Source: Ectobius pallidus
Lineage: Eukaryota > Arthropoda > Insecta > Blattodea > Ectobiidae
DNA length: 64,000 bases
Assembly: GCA_964059195.1 (NCBI GenBank)
Contig: CAXKWD010000006.1
Location: forward strand, 135,530,039 to 135,594,038
Reading direction: 5' to 3'
Positions 46,473 through 57,639 of the stretch are shown here, piece by piece. Numbering within the stretch: the stretch's first letter is position 1; each line of letters opens with the position of its first letter. The position numbers were made by a program, and so were the translations under genes. A model generated the notes under the pieces. That model made no database searches and was not told the origin of the DNA. It saw nothing but the letters and a program-made list of their open reading frames with translations.

Positions 46473-46796
46473 ACATATCATTCTTCTCCTTCCAAAAAAT
46501 ATTGTTTAGTTTACTTTGTTCACAGAGGCAACCTCCCAGTCTTTGCTTTTAAATGAATAAAATACAATCAAACTAAATAGCCCCGAATTATCTACAATAT
46601 TGTCGAATCCCGAATCTGCTTTAGGATATATGCTACATATCATTCTTCTCCTTCCAAAAAATATTGTTTAGTTTACTTTGTTCACAGAGGCAACCTCCCA
46701 GTCTTTGCATTTAAATGAATAAAATACAATCAAACTAAATAGCCCCGAATTATCTACAATATTGTCGAATCCCGAATCTGCTTTAGGATATATGCT
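46473..46796. repeat. 162-bp tandem duplication (two units)
   Basis: Units 46473-46634 and 46635-46796 are identical except for one base (TTTGCTTTT versus TTTGCATTT). 162 is a multiple of three, and the minus frame reads through most of each unit, but a stop (GTTAAC context, VNKVN then TAA) sits in both, so I do not call it coding. The near-identity indicates a very recent event. Confidence 0.95.
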
Positions 46797-46859
46797 ACGA
46801 AGTTTCGCCGCGAGAGAACTATTCGATGGTTCTTGAGATTCAGTGTTACAAGGCTTCAT

Positions 46860-47234
46860 TTCTTAATAAAAGAGAAATATAATGAATTACTATAAAGTCT
46901 AAATAATATACCTTCTCTTAATGTACGTCTTCAAAACTTTACCTTCTTTCTTACGTCAAGTACCATCCCAGACTAAAAGTATGCCCCACCGTTTTCTCTT
47001 AGCCACTTAAATTAAATAACTTCATCATCCGTTTGTATGTATTTGTCAATATGACCAAAATATATTTAGGGATGGGCTTTGTTAATGAACCTTGGCTCAT
47101 AAGTTTTTCATGAATAAATTTAAAAATACTAGGGATGGGGCATAAGTCATGGTAACTATTTTTTTCTTTTGAAAATGTGGGATTCACTTTAAAGTTTTGA
47201 AATATGCACATTAAAGGGCAGGGTATGGAATGTA
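46860..47234. other. unassigned stretch
   Basis: Nothing recognised. Confidence 0.35.
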
Positions 47235-47600
47235 ATGCAGATAATGGACACTAGATGTAGGATAGTGAAGGAAACAGACACCCATAAACATCCATATGCT
47301 ACTTTAATATATTGCGGTAGTTGGACCACATACCCACTCCATGATCCCTTCAAGTTCTTTAGGCATGGGTATTATTCCCACAAAGTTTCCATTAGCTCCC
47401 TGTGGTATTCTCTGGCATTTCCCAATCGGATAATGACAATTTTCACGTAAGAATGCTGTTTACATTTTGTCATATCCATTCTGCACGGCGATTGACTCAC
47501 GATTAAATTTCCATTGTCTCTATTCGTATAACCATCCGTCGCAATGCTACTTAATGATGTATCCATATACTAGAGATTCCACACTCTTCTCTGACATAGG
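47235..47600 (+). repeat. dispersed repeat family R1, copy 3
   Basis: The longest and most complete R1 copy. It begins near TAGATGTAGGATAGTGAAGG, has CAGACACCCATAAACATCC, GGGTATTATTCCCACAAAG, TAGCTCCCTGTGGTATTCTC, TGCTGTTTACATTTTGTCAT and ATCCATTCTGCACGGCG. It ends near ATGTATCCATATACTAGAGA. Confidence 0.7.
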
Positions 47601-47604
47601 CTAC

Positions 47605-48555
47605 AACATCTCATGATATCAAAGCCTTACTTTGAGGAAAAAAGTAGTTGTCATGGCTTTTGCCCTATCCCCCATATATACATGCCTGCGAATAAGCTCA
47701 GAAAAATAAGTGCAATCTGTATAAAAGTGTAATTCAAAGACTAAGAAATAAAAAAGTAAGTACGGTGCATACTAAATTCAAAACAAATAACTTGACTTGT
47801 AGAAGCAGCTGGTTTCTCATGAAGTCTCTAACTGAAAACGTAATGCCTTTACCTGGAGGTATTACCATGTAATTAACATTTAAGTTAGTTTAGCAGTAAC
47901 TGGAGCTAGTAGATGCTGCTCGTTTTATTGTCTCGGAGGATAGCGTTTCTCCCCTGGCAATTTTATTAATTGCACAAGATAAGAAACCGCGTTAAAAATT
48001 GGCCGTGTGCTTTATGCATGCTACGTCAAATTGTATTATGACGAGTTATATTCATTGCAGAAAACAAAAGAACGGAGCAGTAAAATGTACAAAGCCAACT
48101 ACTACATTGTTATTTTAAACAATGGAGGTTAATTATATTCATACAAATATGGAATATAATTTTGTTATTTTGCTAACGTAGGCTTATATTGCATGTACCC
48201 ACTTTACCTATAGCAGGGGTGGTCGATCTGTGATAGTACACTTGGAAACTTACGCAGTTTAATGTGTCTTACTTGAATATTATGTGACTTTTGCCTTCCA
48301 TGGGCTCCTCAGCGTTGAAAGCTTCATGTCTTTCTGGAGAGACTTTTTGCTTTGTACTGAACATTCGTGACAGCTTGGTGCATAGAATCATCACCAGAAC
48401 TACCGTCCTCAAAGTAGGCTTGCCTTATATAGCGATTTCGTGAGATGGGCAAGACACTCATGGATTTCCAGAAGAGCTAAAGCCTCGGTTTAAAACATGT
48501 TAACAATGGTGGTCGATCACTTTAATTATATAATTCTAGCAGCGTACCTTATTGC
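47605..48555. other. unassigned stretch
   Basis: No gene or repeat recognised. Confidence 0.4.
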
Positions 48556-48563
48556 TTCTAATT

Positions 48564-49002
48564 TAGGGTTTTCCCCGGGACAGTCCCGTGTTTTGATAGT
48601 GTCCCTATGTCCTGACCTTTTTTCCACAAGTCCACCTTTTTTTGCGAGCATCCTTCCTATAAAAAAGTGTTCTGGGCTTACGGAATTGAATTCCATTTTA
48701 TATATGCAGAATTCCTTGTGAATACAATAAACTTTGATGAGGCACCGTTATATTTAAGAAGTTGGTAATTTTAATAACGAAGCTCTTTTTTTTCTCCCCA
48801 TGCTTTATTCGGGTGTATTTTGAAATTCCGTTCTTCTAATCATTGTAAGTGCGGTTTTGATTTATAATATAGGTAAATGCAAAATGAGTTTTATTTTTTA
48901 TTTTTCTCATTTCAACGTGTCCTGCCTTTTTAAGAAAAGTTTCAGTTTTTTCAAATGAATAATGTGAATGTCCCTACTTTTAAATGCATTATGGGAACCC
49001 TA
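48564..49002 (+). mobile_element. hAT-type MITE with 8-bp target duplication
   Basis: The left end is TAGGGTTTTCCCCGGGAC and the right end in reverse complement TAGGGTTCCCATAATGC. The 8 bases outside are TTCTAATT (48556-48563) and CTCTAATT (49003-49010), one mismatch. Length 439 bp. GGGACAGTCCCG near the left end is typical of a widespread hAT MITE group. Related to the truncated copy at 25316-25770. The open frame at 48497-48721 spans the left boundary and is not a gene. Confidence 0.75.
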
Positions 49003-49010
49003 CTCTAATT

Positions 49011-49857
49011 TATGCCCCCATCATTCCCGGTAAGTAATAACTCGATATGCCATCCCGTTTGAACTATTAGCTTTCTTTGAAAAGATTTTTCTTTCCTTTT
49101 TTCAAAAAAGAAGTGTTAAATGAAATACGTCTGAAAATACATTAGTTACAAGCGAAGTGTATTTTTTCTCTTAGCAGTTTAGAAACCGGAACATAGATTT
49201 AGATAGCTATCACTTGATTTCTTCTTATATTATTTTTTTGTGAATTCTAAATTTTTAAGATTAAAGAGACTTCGAAGTTTCCATAGTGATAGTACTGAGG
49301 TTATTAATAACAATTATTTTTTAAGTCAAACTTAACTTGGCCTACCTTGTACAATAGTCATCAAATAGCTATATAATAAAAGTTAATAGAGATCACCATA
49401 GTCACTTAATGCTCGTAGTTCCTATCATTGTTGCGCAAAGTTGTATTATTCGAAAGACTTTATTGTACAAAAGATATGCTTATAACTACACTTGTGAGAA
49501 TTTTAGCGACTAATTTTTAAAAGAATCTAAACAAGATCTCTACAGCCGTTTCAGAGAAAATCACGAAGAAAGAAATTTCCTTCAAGTAAAGAGGCATTAT
49601 AAGTAAAAGGAAGCCTTCGCCAATCTTCGTGTCACACCCCAAAACAATAGCTAAACCAAATATAAAATTATGATTTTTGTAGACTACGATTTTTAGTCCT
49701 TGAGCTAAAGGCTTACTGATCAGAAACACTCACAGACATTACGATAAGTTTATGAAAAAAAGCATTTTTCGAGTCAGAAGAAATTACATAGTGCAAAATA
49801 CTCTTCGAGTTTTTCTCCCATATGGGAAACATAAAACTAGGTTACTCTGTCCTTTTC
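49011..49857. other. unassigned AT-rich stretch
   Basis: No gene recognised; the 70-codon minus frame at 49517-49729 has no known domain. Confidence 0.4.
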
Positions 49858-50396
49858 CACATGGAAAGCAAGAAAGCAAGAAAGCTTCTAGAAAACTTCA
49901 TGCCGATGACAGGTTTCAGGGAATTTAATAAAGTATGGTAGGAACGTATAACATGTTCACGGTATATTTAAATAACAATACAGGAGAATAATAAATAAAA
50001 ATAATCTGGACTGCAATACGGGTATATAAAGCCCATTCTTTCCATGGAAAGCAAGAAAGCTTCTAGAAAACTTCATGCCGATGATAGGTTTGAGGGAATT
50101 TAATAAAGTATGGTAGGAACATATAACATGTTCACAGTATATTTAAATAACAATACAGGAGAATAATAAATAAAAATAATCTGGACTGCAATTCGGGTAT
50201 ATAAAGCCCATTCTTTCCATGGAAAGCAAGAAAGCTTCTAGAAAACTTCATGCCGATGATAGGTTTGAGGGAATTGAATAAAGTATGGTAGGAACATATA
50301 ATATGTTCACGGTATATTTAAATAACAATACAGAAGAATAATGAATAAAAATAATCTAGGCTGCAATTCGGGTATATAAAGCCCATTCTTTCCAAC
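49858..50396. repeat. 175-bp tandem array, three units
   Basis: The motif AAAGCTTCTA recurs at 49881, 50056 and 50231, an exact 175-base period. Unit 1 has an extra GCAAGAAA duplication and several substitutions; units 2 and 3 are nearly identical (ACATATAACATG/ACATATAATATG). The array ends at ATTCTTTCCAACTC. The monomer length is close to nucleosome repeat and satellite monomer sizes. Confidence 0.95.
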
Positions 50397-50399
50397 TCA

Positions 50400-51741
50400 G
50401 GATAACTACCAGAATAAAAGCACTGCCTATTGTGTCTCTACTAGAAATTGTGTGTGCAACATTTTCGCTACAGCGGGCATTGAGTGTAATTTCATTGCTT
50501 CCTTTTTAACTGGTAAATTATTATCAGCAACATTGTTGTGGTGTAACTGCTATTATTATGAAATGCCTTGTATACAAACAGATTTATTCATCAAGAGAGG
50601 CCGGAAAAGAAGGGATCGGTTGATGAGGAAACCAATAGCAATAATCATCTAGCACTGAAACATTCGAAATTTCTGCCCATGCCCCATCAAATGTACCTAC
50701 TCCATGCGAAAAAGTAAAACGCCAATTCCATTTCATTCTAAGATCCTGAGAAAAAGTCTTTATTATATAATCACATATTAATTAACACTTAAATGCATAA
50801 TGTACCCTATGATATGCATTAATCTGCCTTAAATTTGCTATATAACGACGGAAATAACTCATACGAAAAATAAAATTCATTTAGCATTATAGAATAAGGT
50901 ACAAGAAATAAACTACGAGCCAAGTAACTGAGCTAACTTTTTCCTTGCGTCCCGCAGGGGTTATTAATTTGCATGACTGGTTTAGATTTCGATTACCTAA
51001 ATTTTGCATTATTTCTTAATCTTCATAGGTTTCTTTTTGGTTGTATTTCGAATGTAGTCCTAGTGCTTTTGCACTGACCATCTAACCACCACAAATTAAT
51101 AAGGTCTATTATAAAACGGCACGAAGTAAATTCCTATACTTCGTCTTACGTAGAGGAAATATTTAGGAGTAATCATAATAATAATAATGGCTTTTTAGGT
51201 TCCTATAGATTAGATTCTCTCGGCCTAGTCTATAGCTAAATCACCGTCCATGGACGAGTGAAGTACAAAGAAGTAACCCGGAATTGAACCTTGGACAGTA
51301 ACCAAGACAAAAGAATGTAATCCCGTAGTTATAGTTTGGTGCATTCTATGCAATAAGAACCTAAAAATCCGATCCCTATGTAATCAGATTATATTTACGT
51401 TTTTACGTGAATATTTGCGGGGATCGTATTTCCGCATTTGCATTAAGCTTTTGTTTGAGGTGGAAAGGAAAAATCTAAAATACGTCAATGATACGTCAAT
51501 GTAAGCAAAATAAATAGATAGTAAGATAGATTGAGTTAGAGAATCTGTTCGTTGCCAATTCTGCACGTTTAGCAATAAGAGAACTGCCGGATTAATTAAC
51601 CTTGCTGTAAGTCTGCCAATTTCATCAATTCGACCAGTTTCATGTATTCATCTCATTAGCATTTTGCGCATTCTGTGAAACAGACATGTACTGTATAATC
51701 CATTGTAACTTATGACATCTTTTAGGCTTTCCTTGTGACTA
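50400..51741. other. unassigned stretch
   Basis: No gene recognised. On the minus strand, CCAAGGTTCAATTCCGGGTT (51278-51297) looks like a pol III B box with surroundings GGTCGGATAG-poor, so a SINE relic is possible. A 12-base repeat ATACGTCAATG occurs twice near 51480. Confidence 0.35.
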
Positions 51742-51745
51742 TATA

Positions 51746-52362
51746 CAGGGTGTTAATTAATAACACCGAAATATTTTACCTGTGTATAGAGGGGACTTAG
51801 ACAAGCAACTTTTATTAGGACATTTTTGCTCTATGACGTAAAATGTGTATGCTACAGGGCATTAAAGTCCTTAAAATTTGGTGCTCATAACTCAATAATT
51901 GAGTGAAATAGGGTTAAAATTTTCATTAAATTGACTTCATGCCTTCTTAGCGATCGATAAAAACCTGATTCTTAACAATTTATCAACAGCTATACCATAA
52001 TTTAGAATTTTCATAATCTGCAAAATTTACTGATTAATCACATGATTGCCCGCCACTGCATTATGTTTTTATTCCTAATTCCAAACCTAACAAAAATGCT
52101 TCGTTTGTCTTTTTTCCCTCAGAGTTGTAAGATATCGATCGTCATTTTTTACAATTTTCCCGACCACTACACAATATTCACTGTTCCTTTGTTTCCCATC
52201 ATTTCAAGTGTTAGAAGACAGTGGCGTGCATATCCTTGGGATATTTTATGTTATAACAGGAAGAATTGAATCCATAGAGCAAAAATCTCCTAATAAAAGT
52301 TGCTTGTCTATGTCCCCTCTATACACAGGTAAAATATTTCGGTGTTATTCATTAACACCCTG
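51746..52362. mobile_element. TATA-flanked DNA transposon with about 95-bp TIRs
   Basis: The left end is CAGGGTGTTAATTAATAACA and the right end in reverse complement CAGGGTGTTAATGAATAACA. The similarity continues through GAAATATTTTACCTGTGTAT, AGAGGGGAC and GCAACTTTTATTAGGA to ATTTTTGCTCTATG. TATA flanks both sides (51742-51745, 52363-52366). Length 617 bp. The ends resemble those of 6643-7176. No transposase motif could be read inside; frames at 52042-52444 are not recognisable. Confidence 0.85.
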
Positions 52363-52366
52363 TATA

Positions 52367-53779
52367 AGCCTACAAGCTAGGTTGGATAGAATGCCTAACC
52401 TGTCTAAATCTTCGATGATTTCTTACAAAGAAACTATTGAGTGAAAAGAAATTCAGACTGGCCATAGATCTTCGGAAACTATGGATCTGCTGGGGATATT
52501 AAAACATTTCATCCCGGAGATTTCTGAAAATGAACTCATGTGAACAAAAAATTATAGTCTGATATATATAATACGGCCAAATAAATTCTGTTTACTAAAA
52601 ACTTAAATTAAATCGTTACATTCTCTATAAGGGAAAGCACTAATATCGATTCTGCAATATCCAGACAGCTGTGAAAAAATAACTCTAGGATTCCAAGGTT
52701 TTGTCCTGTGTCACGGAGGCCGAATGGGGTAATTGATCCCACTACATGAAATGACTAAATGGGGAAATTGAACATTTTATTATTTTGATATTCATTTTGA
52801 AACTATTCTTTTGAAATTTGGAACAGTGTTGCTCAAATTGATATAGGCTACTATCCTCTTTTGTTTTTTTGGTTCTCTCATTTCGGTACTGTCGAACACA
52901 TACATTTTATTTATTACGTCAAATAAATAATTTGAATGATACTTGTTATTCTATACAGTACGTGAAAAGATAACTCAAAAAGAGATGGTTCTGCAAAATA
53001 ATTTCAAACAAACAAGAATAAAATTAAAAGGTTTGGGTTGAACAAACCCCCTTTGGAGCCCTACGGTTAAAAGAGAACGGCGCACATCATTATTATAAAT
53101 ACAACATGCTCATTTTCTTTATTGTTCTTTATAGTGCATGAAATGCGAGCTCCACATTAGTTTGAATGAGATTTCTATCTTTAATGGTTTTCTAGATGCT
53201 AAAGTGTGTACACTCATACTCAGTATTCCAGCCGACATGAGAAAACTTTTTCTCAACGTTCACTTCTTTCCTCATGTGCATCGTTCGGATATTAGTCCTC
53301 GTACAGTTCCTCGCTAATGAAATTTTGTTTAATTTTCTGACTCTTTTTTTTTTTCTACGTAGTCGATGGGTGTTGCCAAATGAGGATAGATTAATATAAA
53401 TTAATCTTCAGATGACAGTGCTGCGGTTAAACTTTCTAGGAAAAAATAACCTCTTTCTTAGAAGCGTAAGCAGTGCAAATATAACTTACTTGTAAACTAC
53501 AAAGCACACCAGCGGTAGGTAAGATAGATGTGGCAGTTTCAATGAAGAGGCAGTTTTACGAATTAGGCTACGTCTATTTTATTTCACCCTATACCTTTCC
53601 GCGTTGTTTGATCAGGCATATTCACCTCCCCTTAGTAGAGGATGCCCGAGCATTCTTGCACCTTGTGTGGTAAGTTTCATCTCCGCTGTGTTTTCAAGGG
53701 AGTATGGACAAATTATTCGTCCTAGCAGTTTAAGCACACTGATGCTTACGTGTCCAGTAACAAGCAGACGGTTTTACCC
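52367..53779. other. unassigned AT-rich stretch
   Basis: No gene seen. The plus frame at 53604-53822 runs into the fold-back element's left arm. Confidence 0.4.
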
Positions 53780-54548
53780 GACTATTCAACTCATACGCCG
53801 CGTGTTTGATATTGACCAATAACGTTTAGCAATTCCTCGGATATAGACCAATCACGGCCGTTTATCTTACAATATTCTTGTAGGAATCGCGAGGATGGCA
53901 TTTTATCGGGTAAAATGGTCTGGTCGTTACTGGAGACGCAAGTATCAGTGTGCAGTGATTAATAGTCAGATGGTGCCACTAAGCGGCACGAAAACAGATT
54001 ATTTCATACAACATAATTTGTTTGGAAATTGAAATAATAGAAATGTACATTGATTAAGAACACAATTTCGATTCTGTTCAAGCCAGTTCGTGTGCGTTTA
54101 TTCTGTTCTGCTTTTAGCTTAATTGAATGAAGTTAACTATGTCTTATATGCTCTGGTGGTACCACTGATTACACCAAAACAGCTCGAATCGATTCATGGA
54201 CGGTTGATTCATAGTATGCCGTGATCTCGCAGCTGTTAGTTTTGTTTTTGTAGAACAAAGCACGAAAGTTATTATTATTTGTATAATCTGGTGGATTTTT
54301 ATTCATTGAATAGTCTTAATAAATCCAACTCGAGTTGACGAGTTGCATCAGATAAATTCGCTCCTGCTGCGCAGTCGCGAATCTATCGATAAACTCGTCA
54401 ACTCTCGTGGGATTACCTATGATAAAACGGCATCCTCGCGATTCGTACAAGAATATTTCAAGATAAACGGCCGTTATTGGTCTATATCCGAGGAATTGCT
54501 AAACTTTATTGGTCAATATCAAACACGCGGCGTATGAGTGGAATAGTC
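53780..54548. mobile_element. 769-bp fold-back element with 128-bp arms
   Basis: Arms 53780-53907 and 54421-54548 are inverted repeats with roughly 90% match. Shared stretches include CATACGCCGCGTGTTTGATA, TTGACCAATAA, CAATTCCTCGGATATAGACC and CGGCCGTTTATCTT. No target duplication was found and no transposase. The 64-codon frame at 54343-54537 lies mostly in the right arm; its antisense partner exists in the left arm, so it is a structural by-product. Confidence 0.8.
54332..54404. repeat. 13-bp perfect hairpin next to the right arm of the fold-back
   Basis: GAGTTGACGAGTT (54332-54344) and AACTCGTCAACTC (54392-54404) pair exactly. A weaker second helix, AAATTCGC/GCGAATCT, lies closer to the loop. 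It makes a nested hairpin inside the larger fold-back. Confidence 0.85.
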
Positions 54549-54549
54549 A

Positions 54550-55146
54550 CTTGTAAACATCCCATCTGTAGTGGGTTGGAATTCGCCCCTCTGGATTAAA
54601 TGTTCAATTGAATTACAACTAAAAACAACAAACGAGCAACTTAGTCCGTATTGTAAAGAGCTAATATAAGGCTTAATAATTTCATACTTAAAATACAGTA
54701 TATTCTATTTAAGAAAAAACGTACACTCATATTACAGCTTCGATATTTTTAGGTGAGAACAAATTAGTAGCCCATGAACATTTGTTGATTGTCGAAGTTC
54801 TGTAAAATATGTTTCTCCCACCATCATTACTACGGTTTATATATAACGTAGATAGAAACAAATTATTTGGGGCATTATACCATCTTCTAGAAAAAATAAA
54901 GGCACATCGGCCTATAAAGGAGGCAATGCGTATGATCAGACATTTTTACATATTTTTGAACCTGTTTGGCTCTTTTCTAGGACTTAAAATGTAACTGTGC
55001 GCCCTTATGTTTAAATATCGCGCACACACACATACATAATAAAATATAGTAAAATATATGGTAGGCTACATACCGTTAATTTCATAGTTAAATAATAGTT
55101 TGTCATTTTCACAACATCGTTACTTTATTCCACATTTAACAGGATA
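54550..55146. other. unassigned AT-rich stretch
   Basis: No gene recognised. Confidence 0.4.
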
Positions 55147-56046
55147 TCAGCCATTCCACGGAAAGTGAGCCTGAAGTGTCCACCCCGTAACAACCTTTTA
55201 ATATTAATTTAAAATATATGTCATCATTGAAAAATTATGAAATTAATTTTCAATACTAGTCTACTGAAGAACTAATTCTAAAAATTAATTTCATAATTTT
55301 TCAGTGATGACCAGGGCCCGGATTCTGATGACCTAAAATTGTTTGAAAAATGACCTATAAAATGACCCTAAATTTTAAAGAAAATGACTTAATAATTATA
55401 AAAAATGACCTAAAACCTGATATTTTATTTACAAAAAAAAAATATTGTACACACAAAGCTGAATGTTCTTTTCTCACGGAAATTTATAGTGGCACTGAGG
55501 CACTGGTGAGTCAAAATTCGGCACATCCTTTATTGAGGGTAAACAGTAGTTTGCACTCTCAAAATCCAAGCAGGTGGCAGACTCTGGTGCCAAGTCAATC
55601 TAATAACAATAGTAATATAATACAACATTTTGGCATTCTCATTTCCGACTGAGACATGCCGATTTTTTCCGTCTTGCAAACAACACTTCAAAAACAGCAC
55701 CGCTAGCGAAGAAAAAAGTTATTACACTCAATGTAAATACATGAAAATGACTGAAAAAGGAAGCAAATGACACAAAAAATTACAAAATAATGACCTAAAA
55801 TTGAAATAAATGCCCTAAAAATATAAAATCGCAAAAAATGACAAAAAAGACCTAATAAAAATTTATTTCTGTAATCTAGAGGCCATGATTAGGATTTATC
55901 TACCAGTTGGCAATGCCTATGAAGCATCAATAAAAAGATGTCATGTCATTAGAATCCGGGCCCTGGTGATGAAATATATTTTTAATTAATATTAAAAGGT
56001 CGTTTCGGTCTGGACACTTCAGGCTCAGTTTCCATGGAATGGCTGA
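55147..56046. mobile_element. palindromic MITE split by a hAT insertion
   Basis: Outer ends 55147-55225 and 55966-56046 are inverted repeats: TCAGCCATTCCACGGAAAGT against TCAGCCATTCCATGGAAACT, then GAGCCTGAAGTGTCCA and CTTTTAATATTAAT. A second inner palindrome, TCATCATTGAAAAATTATGA against its partner ending near 55310, completes a nearly fully self-complementary unit of about 238 bp once the insertion is removed. TA lies on both sides. The unit is interrupted at 55312-55965. Confidence 0.85.
55312..55965. mobile_element. nested hAT element with subterminal ATGACCTAAAA repeats
   Basis: TIRs are CAGGGCCCGGATTCT and its exact reverse complement AGAATCCGGGCCCTG. Flanks are GTGATGAC (55304-55311) and GTGATGAA (55966-55973), an 8-bp duplication with one change. 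Length 654 bp. Both flanking zones carry many variants of ATGACCTAAAA (about eight), likely transposase-binding repeats as in other hAT elements. The 100-codon plus frame at 55350-55652 begins inside those repeats and has no transposase motif. Confidence 0.88.
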
Positions 56047-56049
56047 TAT

Positions 56050-56493
56050 ACAAAGCTTGTACTCGTACCTGGGAGCAAAGTTATATGCATACGCAGAATT
56101 TCCAGACTGTTTTCCTTATCTAAATAGTACATGTATTTGTATGTAAAATTTCGTGAATTGTAAATTTTAACAAATGAATACGGTACACGCATTTGATTCG
56201 CAGGGTGCCACCATGTACTTATACGTTAAATTTGTTATGCATAACATGACCTTCTGAATATTCATAGCTTTTAACATTTTAACGCTCATGTTTTTTAACT
56301 GTTCGATGCGTTACATATCTTCCTCTGAACATGCACATGGTGCAAGTACACCGTTCTCATAATTCCTCTTATTGCGAGCTCTATTTACCTTGCGCCACTT
56401 ATTATGCCTTTGGCAATAGGTATTTCTCAGTAAATTTTGCTTACTTATCTCACACGCTGTTCGCTGATTACAAAATAGACTTCCAAGTCTTGA
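56050..56493. other. unassigned stretch
   Basis: No gene recognised. Confidence 0.35.
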
Positions 56494-56501
56494 TCTATCC
56501 C

Positions 56502-57627
56502 AGGGGAAGACAGAAGGTTGCTCTGTGACGTCACTGCTTTCTGCTCTGACTGCTCGCGTAATACCTCTGCGAGGAGTATGTGAAGTGGTGGCATTAGAGA
56601 ACAGGGGGAAGAGAGGGGCATTAGTATTGCGGGCAGCGGGAATTTAGGGGGTTAGAACTTACGTAATACGTGTTTCCGAGTTAATGAAACATCAATCGAT
56701 TTTCTTGATTGTTTATCGGTTAATTACTGCACAGTAGTTTAACATATTATAAATAATTCTATTTTTCTATTCTGTGAGAACAATTGTCTTTCCACAAAAT
56801 CTATGTTCTTTGACAAAATAGACAATACTATCATTTGAATTAACATAATTCACTACAATAAAAATAAAAAATAAATTAACTGAATTAATTACCATACAAG
56901 CTCGTCTGCACCTTAGATGATACAAGATTACAGTAACAATTTTCTGACTTTCCTGTCTCTTTTTTCTTTGACAAGTTTATCAATGTTGGGACGTAATGTT
57001 TGAGCAATATTTAATCGAAGACTATATTTAGGTTGTGATTTGACAATGTACTTCTTGATTTGAGCTTTGCACATTTCATTACCGGTAGTGAAAAAAATTG
57101 TTCGGCCACATATGTCGATCCAAAATTACATAATATTCGTGCGGCAAGTTTCGGGAATCTGGTTTCTGAGACATTTCTGTACAAGTTACCCAAGACCACT
57201 TTACGTTCGTATTTGTCCTTTAACAGATCGTCGCATTGTAAGTTTAGCAGTTCCAACTGATACCGGCAAGGAACGTCTTTGACATTAACTGAATATGGGG
57301 TAGCAAAAAGTTTAAACATTGGAGAAAGGTTTTCCACATCCTGAAACCTCGATTCGAACTGAAGAAGAATGTTTTGCAGAACTAACACATGTTCTGCAGA
57401 GAGAACACTATCAGGATCGCATACTTGCATTAACTTTGAAAAATGCTCCGTATTTCCAACCAGAAGTTGTTCTACCCACAGAGCTAAAGTGAATAGGTCC
57501 TCTAGTACCTAAATCTAGCGTACTCTAAACACCCCTACTACCGTGCGCTCTTGCTGACGTCACACACAAGGGATCCGCATGCTCTTGCTCCACAAACGTC
57601 ATCACAAGACGTAGTTGACTTCCCCTG
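56502..57627 (-). mobile_element. hAT element with transposase remnant and perfect target duplication
   Basis: The left end is CAGGGGAAG and the right end CTTCCCCTG. ATCTATCC lies immediately outside both ends (56494-56501, 57628-57635). Length 1126 bp. It encodes the hAT dimerisation region on the minus strand. It is an internally deleted derivative: a full hAT transposase needs about 600 codons. The intact ends suggest it could still be moved by a transposase acting in trans. Confidence 0.9.
57011..57508 (-). pseudogene. hAT transposase C-terminal region (GTF2IRD2/ZBED5-like family)
   Basis: About 165 codons open from 57508 after a stop at 57509-57511: LFTLALWVEQLLVGNTEHFS, then FESRFQDVENLSPMFKLFAT, PYSVNVKDVPCRYQLELLNL and QCDDLLKDKY. 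The end has RFPKLAARILCNFGSTYVAE and QFFSLPVMKCAKLKSRSTLS. The QLELLNLQCDD..., YPxL...FGSTYxCEQxFS and KxRSxLxxxxL blocks are the signature of the hAT dimerisation (Dimer_Tnp_hAT) domain. FGSTY and EQFFS are kept. The BED finger and the DDE catalytic core are missing, so it cannot transpose alone. From the M at 57430 it is 139 codons. Confidence 0.9.
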
Positions 57628-57639
57628 ATCTATCCTCTT

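Noticed and set aside
46668..46859. 63-codon minus frame across the tandem duplication, possible exon with an in-frame repeat
   Set aside because: A stop is present in both units and no splice context was convincing.
49858..50396. Three-unit array as CRISPR or a coding repeat
   Set aside because: The 175-base unit has no conserved open frame and no spacer pattern.
54343..54537. 64-codon frame in the fold-back right arm
   Set aside because: The same sequence occurs inverted in the left arm; it is a structural by-product.
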